From contig CM076142.1 of assembly GCA_038025085.1 (NCBI GenBank), positions 2,455,501 through 2,519,500 of the forward strand: 64,000 nucleotides of DNA, read 5' to 3'. Below the pieces are notes generated by a model. It saw only the letters and a program-made list of their open reading frames with translations, had not been told where the DNA came from and searched no databases. Positions 11,614 through 21,351 of this stretch are shown one piece after another. The translations under genes were made by a program, and so were the position numbers. The first letter of the stretch is position 1, and each line of letters opens with the position of its first letter. Origin of the DNA: Tetragonia tetragonoides (taxonomy: Eukaryota; Streptophyta; Magnoliopsida; Caryophyllales; Aizoaceae).

Positions 11614-14600
11614 CTACATGGGGGGCTCAACCAAGCCCGCAATCTTTCTACAAACAAGAAGTTTCTCCTTAGGCAAGGCCTTCGTCAACATGTCCGATCC
11701 GTTGAGATCGGTGTGAATCTTCACAAGCTCAAATGACTTGTCTTCTACCGCTTCTCGAATCCAATGATACCTCCTCCGTATGTGTTTGGTTCGGGAATGG
11801 TAGGCTGCATTCTTGGCAAGGTGGATGGCACTTTGACTATCACAATAAAGAGGGTACTTGTCTTGTTTCAAACCCAACTCCTCTAGAAAATCTCTCATCC
11901 AAATAAACTCCTTGCCAGCTTCAACCGCTGCCATATACTCAGATTCTGTGGTAGACAGAGCAACACACTTTTGCAATTTTGATTGCCATGAAACAGCTCC
12001 CCCTGCAATTGTCATCAAGTATCCGGAGGTAGACTTACTAGCATCAATATCACCCGACAAATCAGCATCTGTGTAGCCATCTAACACAGGTTGTCCGGGA
12101 CCAAAGCATAAACACACTCTAGAAGTACCTCTGAGATACCGCATGATCCACTTTACTGCTGCCCAATGCTCCTTACCAGGATTAGACATGAACCTGCTAA
12201 CAACCCCAATGGCATGTGCAATGTCTGGCCTAGTGCATACCATGGCATACATCAAACTCCCCACGGCGGATGCATAAGGCACCGTCATCATCTCTTTCTT
12301 GTCATTCTCACTTGTAGGACACTGGCTGGAGCTTAGCTTCATGTGACCTGCAAGTGGCGAGCTCACGGGTTTAGCTTTGTCCATCTTGAACCTCTCTAGC
12401 AGCTTCTGGATGTAACTCTCTTGTGATAGCCATATCTTCTTGTTCTTCCTATCACGAGAGATACGCATGCCCAAAATTTGCTTTGCAGGGCCAAGGTCCT
12501 TCATTGCAAAGGACTTGCTCAAGGCACTCTTCAGGTTGGCAATCTTCTCCTTATCCTGTCCAACAATCAACATGTCATCCACATAAAGTAAGAGAATGAG
12601 AAAATCACCTCCGGCGTAATGCTTCACAAACACACATGAATCTGCATGTGTCTTGTGGAAACTGTGGTCTTTCATGAAAGACTCAAACTTCTTGTACCAT
12701 TGTCGAGGTGCTTGTTTCAAGCCATATAAACTCTTTTTCAAACGGCATACAAGCTTCTCACTTCCCTTCTCTTGGAAACCTTCTGGTTGCTCCATGTAGA
12801 TTTCCTCCTCTAAGTCACCATGGAGGAAAGCAGTCTTCACATCAAGTTGTTCCAACTCCAAATCCATGCTAGCAGCTAAGCCAAGAACAACTCTAACAGA
12901 AGACATCTTTACAACTGGAGAGAAAATCTCTTCAAAGTCTATGCCTTTCTTTTGACCTGAGCCTTTCACCACCAAACGTGCCTTGTACCTAGGTGGTGAA
13001 CCATCTTCTCCAGTTTTCAGTCTGTACACCCATTTGTTCTTGAGTGCTCTCTTGCCCTTAGACAACTCCACTAAGTCATATGTGTGGTTCTCATGCAAGG
13101 ATTTCATCTCATCTTGCATGGCATTATACCACTCCTTGCAGTGCTCATGTGACATAGCCTCCTCGTAGCTTTCAGGTTCTCCCCCGTCGGTCATCAACAC
13201 ATACTCATCTGCTGGATATTTAGAGGTAGGCTGTCTCTCTCTGGTGGATCTTCTCAACTGTGGTTCTGGTTGTACATGGGGTTCTTCTTCATGTGTATGA
13301 TCTGGTGGTAGCTGGACATCATCACCATCATCACTGTTATGATCATCATTGCCATCTTCCTGTTGTTCTCCCCCTTGAACTCTAGGAGTTACTTCAGAAA
13401 ATATTGGATCTGAGTTGGCGCTGTCACTAGGAGAAGGCTCTGGTTGTTTCTTCTTCTCACAATCTGCAAAGGTTTTGTCTTCAAAGAACACTACATCTCT
13501 GCTTCTAATCACTTTCCTGCTAACTGGATTCCACAATCTGTACCCAAACTCATCCTCTGAGTACCCTAGGAAGATGCATGGCTTTGTCTTGCTATCAAGC
13601 TTGGACCTCTCATCTCTGGGAATATGAACATATGCAAGGCACCCAAAGACTCTCAGGTGGCTGAATGATACCTCTTTACCAGTCCATACTCTCTGCGGAA
13701 CATCTCCATTAAGAGGAACTGAAGGTGACCGGTTGATGAGGTACACTGCTGTAAACATTGCCTCGGCCCAAAAAATCCTAGGCAGCTTCGCATGAGAGAG
13801 CATACATCGAATTCTTTCTTCAATTGTTCTGTTCATTCTCTCTGCAAGTCCATTCAGCTGAGGTGTCTTGGGAACTGTCTTCTCAAGCCTGATGCCCTGT
13901 ACTTTGCAATACTCTTCAAATGGACCCCTGTACTCTCCACCATTGTCAGCTCTAACACACTTGAGCTTCCGGCCTGTTTCTCTCTCAACTCTGGCCTGGA
14001 ACTGCTTGAAAAACTGTAGTACCTGGTCTTTGGTTTTCAACACAAAAGCCCACAGTTTTCTAGAATAATCATCAATAAAAGTAACAAAATAAAGTGCACC
14101 GCTATGTGACTTAGTATCCATAGAACATACATCAGTGTGAACAAGATCTAATGCATGTTTTCTTCTAGATGGGGGACGAGTATGAAATGCTGCCCTATGT
14201 TGTTTTCCAGCTAAACAATCAACACAGGGTTTCAAGGACATACCTTGAACATCAGGAAGGAGTTGCTTCTTAGCAAGCATTTGCATACCTCTTTCACTCA
14301 TGTGACCAAGTCTCTTGTGCCATAACTCGCTGGAGGAATCATCAACTGCGTGTACTTCTCCTTTGCACAACTTAGCTTGCATCACATACAAGGATCTCTG
14401 CTTGCTCCCACGAGCCACAATCAAACTTCCTTTGATAAGCTTGCACTTTCCACCACCAAAGTTGCTGGAGTAACCAGCATCATCGAGCAACCCAGGAGAT
14501 ATCAAATTCAGCCGAATGTCTGGAACATGTCGGACATCTCTCAACACCAAACTGCAACCTGTGGATGTCTCCAAACACACTGTACCCATGCCTACAATCT

Positions 14601-15624
14601 TGGATGAGCCATCATTCCCCATCTTTACATAGCCAAAGTCACCGCTGGTGTAAGATGAGAAGTAATCTTGGTGCGAGGTTAGATGAAACGAAGCACCCGT
14701 GTCAATCACCCAAGTACAATCATCACTATCTAGATTTAGGCAATGGTCACCAATAAAAAATAATTCATCACTTGTTGCAATTGCAGTGGTGTTGTTATCT
14801 TTCTCTTCTTGTTGTTGCCCGAATGTCTCACCCTTTTCTTTCCTTTCTCTGGACTTGTCTCTCTTCATTTTCCTGCAATGTTTTTGAATGTGGCCTGGCT
14901 TATCACAATAGTGGCAAATGATCTTACCCTTTGATTTTGATCTCCCCCTGGACTTGTCTCTATGCTGGGGATATCGAGTCTTACTTCTTCCCCTGCTTGA
15001 TTCTTGTGTCACATTAGCCTCTGGTTGTGTGGAGGAACTCATTTCCTTCCTTCTAGTTTCTTCATTCAACAAACTAGCTTTGACAATTTCCATTGTCAGC
15101 GTGCCCTCTGGTGCGGAGTTGCTAAGTGATACAAATAGAGTGTCCCAGCTTTCTGGCAATGAGCAAAGTAGTAGCAATGCCTGCAGCTCATCATCTAAAT
15201 TCATCTTCATTGCAGACAACTTGTTAATCAAACTTTGAAATTCATTCAAGTGAACTACTATGCTATCACCATCTTTATATTCCAGTTTCACAAGTTTTCT
15301 AATCAATGACGCTTTACTCAAGGCATTCTTCCTTTCATACATGGTCTCAAGTTTCTTCCAAAGAGTATAAGCATTCGTGTCATTGGCAATATGTTGGAGG
15401 ACACTCATATCAACAAATTGTCTAATTGTTCCAACGGCTTTACGGTTCAATATTTTCCACTCACTTTCAACAACACCAGTTGGTATGGTTGCATTTAAAA
15501 TTGGTTCATACAAATCCTTCACATAAAGGATATCCTCCATTTTAGTTTTCCACACGGAGTAATTTCCAGAATTCAAACTAATCATTCCGTGCACACCAGA
15601 TTTTTCATCCATCTTTAACAACAC
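11614..15624 (-). CDS. Copia gag-pol polyprotein, element 2, 1336 aa, uninterrupted
   Basis: Same architecture and length as the element 1 protein: gag, CCHC knuckle, DTGAS protease, HHCC plus D,D35E integrase, YVDDM reverse transcriptase and RNase H. All catalytic residues are retained. Substitutions from element 1 include D50G, C131S, S268F, A299D, P801-region changes in the acidic linker before the RT (several Pro to Ser, Thr or Leu), and V to A just before GSLMYAM. Most lie in gag or the linker and not in enzyme cores, which suggests selection on both lineages. With identical LTRs this copy is a candidate for a currently mobile element. Confidence 0.95.
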   Translation of the reverse strand: MLLKMDEKSGVHGMISLNSGNYSVWKTKMEDILYVKDLYEPILNATIPTGVVESEWKILNRKAVGTIRQFVDMSVLQHIANDTNAYTLWKKLETMYERKNALSKASLIRKLVKLEYKDGDSIVVHLNEFQSLINKLSAMKMNLDDELQALLLLCSLPESWDTLFVSLSNSAPEGTLTMEIVKASLLNEETRRKEMSSSTQPEANVTQESSRGRSKTRYPQHRDKSRGRSKSKGKIICHYCDKPGHIQKHCRKMKRDKSRERKEKGETFGQQQEEKDNNTTAIATSDELFFIGDHCLNLDSDDCTWVIDTGASFHLTSHQDYFSSYTSGDFGYVKMGNDGSSKIVGMGTVCLETSTGCSLVLRDVRHVPDIRLNLISPGLLDDAGYSSNFGGGKCKLIKGSLIVARGSKQRSLYVMQAKLCKGEVHAVDDSSSELWHKRLGHMSERGMQMLAKKQLLPDVQGMSLKPCVDCLAGKQHRAAFHTRPPSRRKHALDLVHTDVCSMDTKSHSGALYFVTFIDDYSRKLWAFVLKTKDQVLQFFKQFQARVERETGRKLKCVRADNGGEYRGPFEEYCKVQGIRLEKTVPKTPQLNGLAERMNRTIEERIRCMLSHAKLPRIFWAEAMFTAVYLINRSPSVPLNGDVPQRVWTGKEVSFSHLRVFGCLAYVHIPRDERSKLDSKTKPCIFLGYSEDEFGYRLWNPVSRKVIRSRDVVFFEDKTFADCEKKKQPEPSPSDSANSDPIFSEVTPRVQGGEQQEDGNDDHNSDDGDDVQLPPDHTHEEEPHVQPEPQLRRSTRERQPTSKYPADEYVLMTDGGEPESYEEAMSHEHCKEWYNAMQDEMKSLHENHTYDLVELSKGKRALKNKWVYRLKTGEDGSPPRYKARLVVKGSGQKKGIDFEEIFSPVVKMSSVRVVLGLAASMDLELEQLDVKTAFLHGDLEEEIYMEQPEGFQEKGSEKLVCRLKKSLYGLKQAPRQWYKKFESFMKDHSFHKTHADSCVFVKHYAGGDFLILLLYVDDMLIVGQDKEKIANLKSALSKSFAMKDLGPAKQILGMRISRDRKNKKIWLSQESYIQKLLERFKMDKAKPVSSPLAGHMKLSSSQCPTSENDKKEMMTVPYASAVGSLMYAMVCTRPDIAHAIGVVSRFMSNPGKEHWAAVKWIMRYLRGTSRVCLCFGPGQPVLDGYTDADLSGDIDASKSTSGYLMTIAGGAVSWQSKLQKCVALSTTESEYMAAVEAGKEFIWMRDFLEELGLKQDKYPLYCDSQSAIHLAKNAAYHSRTKHIRRRYHWIREAVEDKSFELVKIHTDLNGSDMLTKALPKEKLLVCRKIAGLVEPPM

Positions 15625-15651
15625 AACAAATTCACAATGACTCTAACCAAA

Positions 15652-15663
15652 GCTCTGATACCA
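15652..15663 (-). promoter_or_regulatory. Primer-binding site, initiator tRNA-Met, element 2
   Basis: TGGTATCAGAGC on the minus strand, three bases from the LTR, as in element 1. Confidence 0.9.
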
Positions 15664-15666
15664 CTA

Positions 15667-16462
15667 TGTTGGGGAAAGCACACAAATACACAAGCGGAAG
15701 CAACAAAGACTTTTTCCCCGGTTGTGATGCAAAGATGAGCAATAACCAATTCAAGCAACCAAACAATATTGAACCAAAATGACAGCAGCAAATGGAACTA
15801 TAAATCAGCCCAAAAACAGTAAATAAACAAGGAGACGCAAAGATTTACGTGGAAACCCCGATGTGGGGAAAAAACCACGGGACCGTTAACAAACGGTGCC
15901 AAAACCTCCACTAATCAACAAATTAACAAGTGGGTACAACAATAGTTCTTCCCTAGATCAACTAGAGGTATTCACAATCATCAAGGATCAACCTTGGCAC
16001 AACAAGTCTCCCAAATCATCACCCAAAAGAGTGGAAATACAATTTCGTATAAAATAAGAGCTGAATTTAGAAAACTGAGTTAGAGAGCTCCAAATGAAAT
16101 TCTGACCGTTGGATTTGAAGAGGGGGATGTTAGGAACAACGTGCTAAAATCTCGCGACGATCGGAGTTCGTTTGGTCGTCGATCGGGGCGGATTTCTGGG
16201 CTGCCAGCACCAAAATTCGTGGGTGGCTCCTCTTCTCTCTCTCCTCTTCTCTTCTAGACTTTTCTCCTGAATTTTTTGAGTGTCTAGGCTTTCTCTCTCT
16301 TGCACTCAGCCCTTCTAACCTTTTGGCTTATAAGGGAATCCACTTGTGAGTGAATATACGAAATTGCCCTTCACTTAAACATCATATGGATAACCCATAT
16401 GGTAAGCAAATATATCCCAAATTAATTGGGTTCTTCCTCCATGTAGGAGGGATACTCCAACA
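15667..16462 (-). repeat. LTR of Copia element 2 (5' LTR in sense orientation)
   Basis: 796 bp, TG...CA, reads identical to 10802-11597. It is followed by the GACCT target duplication. Confidence 0.95.
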
Positions 16463-17051
16463 GACCTAATGAAACTATGCTTTAAATAAAATGAAACTTT
16501 GACTTAAAAGTAGATAGTTTCATTTTTCGAGTGATAGTGTCATTCTGAGTTTCATGTTTTGTAACCATAATTTCACTTTCTGCTATGGATAGTTTTATTA
16601 GGTCCATACAACTGCGTAAACCCGGGTTTAGCCAAGGACTGCTGGCAACATAGCTCAGAAGGACTTTCTTTCTGTTAGTTGGTGTTCAGACTTCAAAGGG
16701 CTGTTTATACTGTTTTTCACTGTCATGATAAGGCTGGGTATATACTGCCCGCCACAGTACGATTAATACTGGTGAGTGATGAGCAAAACTTTATTTCAAG
16801 TACTAAGGTTCTATTGCGGAAGTCTCCCATGATGAGTACATACGAAGTTCTTTGGTTGTCTTATATGCATATACCTTTTGCATATTGTGGATGTTTAAAT
16901 GATAAAAGAGTACCCTTAGAGACTGCATGCATGTGACCTCCTTTCAATTTTCATGTTTAACTGAGAGTGGCTCATCTGAGTTTACATAATCTGTCTAAAC
17001 ACTCCAATTTGCTCCATTTATAAAAGAGATGTGATTTTTCTTTTGTTACAG

Positions 17052-17940
17052 ATGTAGTGATAGTAAACCAATAAGAGGAAGAGTCAGAATGATGCCTATT
17101 GGAACTCCAAGAGTACCTTATAGAAAGAAACCCCGGCGAGGCGAGGGAACATGGCAGTGGGTTGATCTATGGAATGGCCCTTGTAAGTGATTGCTTTTTT
17201 TCCCTCTCGACTTGCTTGCGTGACCTTGAGCCTTTTAGGTCTCTCTCTTGTCAGATGCTGGTCTTCCAATCCTACTCTCCCCTCCCTTCCTCACCCCAAA
17301 AGAAAGGAAAAGAAAACTTTGGGGGATGTGTTTTGCACTTCTGTTTCTATGCAACCACATAAATCTTGCGGAAGTGGATGGCTGATTCAACAATATGACA
17401 TCTTTGTGAGCTCAACTGAATGGAAGTTTCCATCACGGCAATACGGCATTACAGATCATGTCATCTGGATAGTACTAATTCTATAGCAGAACTCATCAAG
17501 GATCCTTTATGAGCGGCTTAAGATTGCCAAAATTATGTATACTTGCAAATGATAGGTGTTAGTTTTGGCAATTTGTATAAAGGAAAGAGTAGCTTTCACT
17601 CTGACAAGTTTAAAGTTTCTTGCAATTTACTGGCCTCTTTCCTTGGCAGTACCGTGAGCGCGTCATCTTCATTGGGCAGCATATAGATGAAGAATTCAGC
17701 AACCAAATACTTGCAACGATGTTATATCTTGATACTATTGATGAGTCAAAGAGGCTTTATATGTACATCAATGGTCCTGGTGGGGATGTGAGTTTTCTGT
17801 GATGATATCAGTTGAAGTTCTTGCTTTACTCTAGCATTGTTGCATATGACCTTCCGTTGTTTCTGGGATAAATGTCTTTGTGACTCTTCTTGCAGCTTAC
17901 GCCTAGCATGGCAATCTATGACACGATGCAGAGCCTAAAA
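17052..17940 (+). pseudogene. Fragment of a plastid Clp protease subunit gene (CLPR2-like)
   Basis: Three exons of a ClpR/ClpP-type subunit of the chloroplast Clp protease core remain: 17052-17182 (MMPIGTPRVPYR, then GEGTWQWVDLWN), 17650-17787 (YRERVIFIGQHIDEEF through INGPGGD) and 17896-17940 (LTPSMAIYDTMQSLK). The MPIGTPRVPY start and this core are what I associate with ClpR2. The transit-peptide exon is not recognisable upstream, and everything after SLK, including the rest of the protease fold, is missing. An extra G near 17176 puts exon 1 out of phase with exon 2. A 4-bp and a 5-bp tandem duplication (AGAA and GCGAG, 17112-17138) add nine bases in the same exon. No usable donor follows SLK. 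Truncated at both ends with a frameshift, it is inferred to be dead. Confidence 0.75.
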
Positions 17941-18689
17941 ATGAAAGTATCTATATGCCACTCAAGTAAATTGATTGCTTTGATGGAATTGCACTTGATT
18001 TGTCTGGCCTTAAAAAATGAAAGATCTCCCTAACTGCCCATTATTCGTTTCCTATATGAGATATATTACTCTTGTTTCGTTTTCTTGGCTGAAAATTATG
18101 TCGAGGCTCAGAATTGCTCAAATGTGATTGTTATTCACTAATTTACAGAAATAAACCTGCCCAAAAAAATTTTTTTTTTTTTCAAAAATCTTGTATACTC
18201 GCTCAAATTTAGGGCAGGTTTTTCGGGCCGTCCCGTCCGTGATCAGCTCTAGTTTTTGTTGATTAGACTTCCTAAATTTTTTTTATATGGACCTGCGTCC
18301 ATCTAACTTAGATGGACACATGCCATAGTCATTTAAGCGCGCATCACAGAGCGGGATTAAGCCCAGCAATATTCAAACCAATGTTACCGTTCTTTTCTTT
18401 AGTGGACTAGTTTCAATGTTTCATGGTCCGTGGCCCCCTCACCCAAAATGTTTTGAGAGTTTTCCTTTTTTCTTTTTCCTTTTTTCTTCTCTAGTGAATC
18501 CCTTAGGTTGTTTTTGGAGTTACAAAAAAATATTTTCTTTCGTTTCTATTCAATAAACCATTAGATATATTTTCTTTTGAGTGAGAATCATTTAAATATC
18601 TTTTAATAAATTATTTGATTATTTTTTTATGAACCTTACATTTAGAACCTATGAATTATTAGAATATTATTAATGAACCTTACATTTAT
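17941..18689. other. Intergenic, AT-rich, no gene seen
   Basis: Contains an A/T homopolymer patch at about 18166-18183 and T-rich runs at 18460-18540. Nothing codes. It may include unclassified repeat debris between the CLPR2 fragment and the minisatellite. Confidence 0.5.
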
Positions 18690-19990
18690 AACTTATGAAC
18701 TATTGAACTATTTTACGTTTATAACATATGAACTATTAAGTTTCGTTTAAAATAGCATAATAGTTCATAAACTATAAAGTTCATTTAAAATAGCCTAATA
18801 GTTCATAAGGTATAAACGTAAGATTTTTTTTAAATAACCTAATATTTCAATAATTATAAACGTAATGTTCATTTAAAATAATATAATAGGTCATAAGCTA
18901 TAAACGTAAGGTTCACTTAAAATCGCCTAATGGTTCAAAAGTTATAAATGTAAGTTTCATATGAAATAGCCTAATAGTTGATAAGCTATAAACACAACGT
19001 TCATTTTTTTTAATACTAGAAACGCAACATTTATTTAAAATAGCTTAATAGTTCATAACTTATAAACACAACGTTCATTTAAAAATAGTATAATTAGTCA
19101 TAGGTTATATACGTAATGTTCATTAAAAAATGTTCACTTAAAATAGCCTAATAGTTCATAAGTCGTAAACGCAATGTTCATTTAAAATAGCCTTATAGTT
19201 CATACGTCGTAAATGCAATGTTCATTTTAATAGCCTAATAGTTCGTACGTTGTAAATGCAATGTTCATTTGAAATAGCCTAATAGTTCATACGTCGTAAA
19301 CACAATGTTCATTTAAAATACTCTAATAATTCATACGTCATAAACGCAATGTTCATTTAAAATAGCCTAATAGTAGTTCATACGTCATAAACAAAATGTT
19401 CATTTAAAATAGCCTAATATATAGTTCATACGTCGTAAACGCAATGTTCATTTGAAATAGCCTAATAGTAGTTCATACGTCGTCAACACAATATTCATTT
19501 AAAATAGCCTAATAGTTCATACATCGTAAACGCAATGTTCATTTAAAATAGCCTAATAGTACGTAGTTCATACGTCGTAAACGCAATGTTCATTAAGAAT
19601 AGCCTAATAGTTCATACGTCGTAAAATGTTCATTTAAAATAGCATAATAAGTAGTTCATATGTCGCAAACGCAATGTTCATTTAAAATAGCCTAATAGTT
19701 CATACGTAAGGTTCATTACATATAGTATAATAGTTCATACGGTAACATATAAGGTTTACTAAAAATAGCCTAATAGTTGATAAGCTATAAGCATATGGTT
19801 TATTTGAAATAGCCTAATAGTTCATAACCTATAAGATTAAAGTTCATTTAAAATAGCCTAGTAGTTCATAATAAACTATAAGCGTAAGGTTTATTTGAAA
19901 TAGGCTAATACAACAATTAATAAGTTACAAGCGTAAGACTCATTTGAAATAGTTTAATAGTTCATGGATAACAAACCAATAGTTCATAAA
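18690..19990. repeat. Degenerate 44-bp minisatellite, about 29 copies
   Basis: A tandem array whose unit contains AAATAGCCTAATAGTTCATA followed by a variable CGTCGTAAACGCAATGTTCA part. The best-preserved copies lie at about 19130-19700 with a period of 44 bp. Copies toward both ends are increasingly diverged and some contain short insertions (for example AATAGTAGTTCAT and AATATATAGTTCAT). It has no coding capacity and no unique spacers, so it is not a CRISPR-like array. Copy number is estimated from array length divided by period. Confidence 0.85.
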
Positions 19991-20039
19991 AAATACATAA
20001 CATGATAGAATAGAATAGTTCATAAAAAAAGAAATAAAA

Positions 20040-20690
20040 TTAATAAAACTTCAAATAAATGTGAAAGGAAGTTAAGGAGTATAAGTGCCACTTAAAAATA
20101 ATAATAATAATAAAAAAAAAGAAGAAAGGAATGGATCAAGTCAGCACGTGGCTGCTATCTGAAAGTAAAACAAATGAGTTTAAAAAAAACGGTAACTTGG
20201 AGTGGATCAGCGCGGAGAAAGCGAAGGCAATTTGTCGCGCATTTGGACTGGGCCTGGTCCAGCCAGTTTGGACTGGGCCTGATCCAGCCAATACGAATTG
20301 GACTCCCTCACAAAAAAAAAAGAATTTATTAGTCGTGGCCTCGTAGTTATACAAGACTAGAAGTATGGGCCAAACCTCGATGGAATCCAGTAATATGAAG
20401 CTCCAAACAAAACAATAACCCGGCCCAAAAGGGAAATAAAAGGGGAAAAACAAAAAGAAAAAGAAATGAGAAACATCAACATCTTGGTTCTTGACGTGGC
20501 GAGCAGCTAGGTAAAGAAGGGCACGCACGAATAATAAATGTTTGGGTTTTATTTTTGAACGTCCTTTATTTCCAGAAACTTCCCTTCCAACATTCATTCT
20601 TATCAAAAAAAAAAAAAAAAAAAAAATTCATTCTTATAAGCTTTCATTCCCCTTTCCCATCCAAGCTGTTCCAGAGTCTTCCAAGAACAG
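20040..20690 (+). promoter_or_regulatory. Upstream region of the SR45a-type gene with a 25-bp tandem duplication
   Basis: No gene here. TTTGGACTGGGCCTGGTCCA starts a 25-bp unit at 20242-20266 that is repeated at 20267-20291 with two differences; the unit is itself partly palindromic (GGGCCTGGTCC). An A-run of 21 bases lies at about 20606-20626. The transcript start is probably near 20660-20700. The promoter role is inferred from position only. Confidence 0.4.
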
Positions 20691-20769
20691 AGGAGAGAGA
20701 AAAGAGGAGAGAAGACATTCACCTCTCATAGAATCGAAGTAGTGAGTCAGGAGATTTACGACAGAAAAG
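20690..20769 (+). other. Probable 5' UTR exon of the SR45a-type gene
   Basis: A GA-rich leader ends at a good donor (AAAAG|GTTAG, cut after 20769). The first coding exon opens exactly at an acceptor AG (20... 21350-21351), so a non-coding leader exon is needed. The transcription start is not visible. Confidence 0.5.
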
Positions 20770-21351
20770 GTTAGTCTTTGCTTTACTATTATGATATTGA
20801 TTGATTAATTAAATTTGAATGATGGATTGATCCATTGATGAAATTTGATTTGAACATATGTTTGTAATCATCGCATGATTTTAGTGGATGTTGTTACTAT
20901 GAACGGAATATCTTGTTTGTTGATTACGATTGATCTACTGAAATTGAAATTCTTTCTAATTCTTTGTACCTGTATGAGGCCTTTTACTTGATTGATCCAT
21001 GTTAGATGTCAATGCTATCTTTTATTTGGTATTTATAATTATATGATGATGTATGGTTGATTTGGCTGAATGGTTAAACGGATAACTGTGTTCCAAGTAC
21101 TTGTTTCATAATTAGATGATTACAAAAACTTTTATAACATGATCTTTTCGTAACTTTTGGTGAGATGGGTCACTTTTCAATGAAATAAGGGTCGGTGCTT
21201 CCATAAGTGACCCCTACAATTCTAAATAATGATCTCATTTTTGTATGAGTAGGTCGCATACAACACTTGCTGACGTTGCTGTTATATGATAATAGTTGCA
21301 AGGTTAATTTGCTTTTATTAATGAGAAGGTTCACTTATGTTGATGTGATAG

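Larger units (their letters stand above)
10802..16462 (-). mobile_element. Complete Ty1/copia LTR retrotransposon, element 2, very young
   Basis: 5661 bp with two 796-bp LTRs (10802-11597 and 15667-16462) that I read as identical along their whole length. It is flanked by a perfect 5-bp duplication GACCT (10797-10801 and 16463-16467). Primer site, single polyprotein ORF and purine tract match element 1. Its LTRs share a set of differences from both LTRs of element 1: a shorter A-run, GAGTTAG for GACTTAG, GATGTTAGG for GATGTCAGG, and CTTCTCTTC for CTTCACTTC. With its own target duplication, this shows an independent insertion from a sister copy and not a segmental copy of element 1. Confidence 0.95.
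10788..16613. mobile_element. Small MITE-like inverted-repeat element, split by Copia element 2
   Basis: After removing element 2 and one GACCT copy, a segment of about 160 bp remains with terminal inverted repeats of about 25 bp. The left arm is 10788-10801 joined to 16468-16478; the right arm is 16589-16613. The core TATGGACCTAAT is shared exactly and two of about 25 positions differ. I cannot identify its target duplication or superfamily. It has no coding capacity, as expected for a non-autonomous DNA transposon. Confidence 0.6.

Noticed and set aside
4721..16462. A segmental duplication of one Copia element
   Set aside because: Different target duplications and lineage-specific LTR differences show two separate insertions.
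18690..19990. CRISPR-like repeat array
   Set aside because: The repeats are contiguous and degenerate without unique spacers, and the genome is a plant; it is a minisatellite.
20136..20606. 156-codon minus-strand ORF upstream of SR45a
   Set aside because: Phe-rich low-complexity translation of A-rich DNA, no domain, overlaps the presumed promoter and 25-bp duplication.
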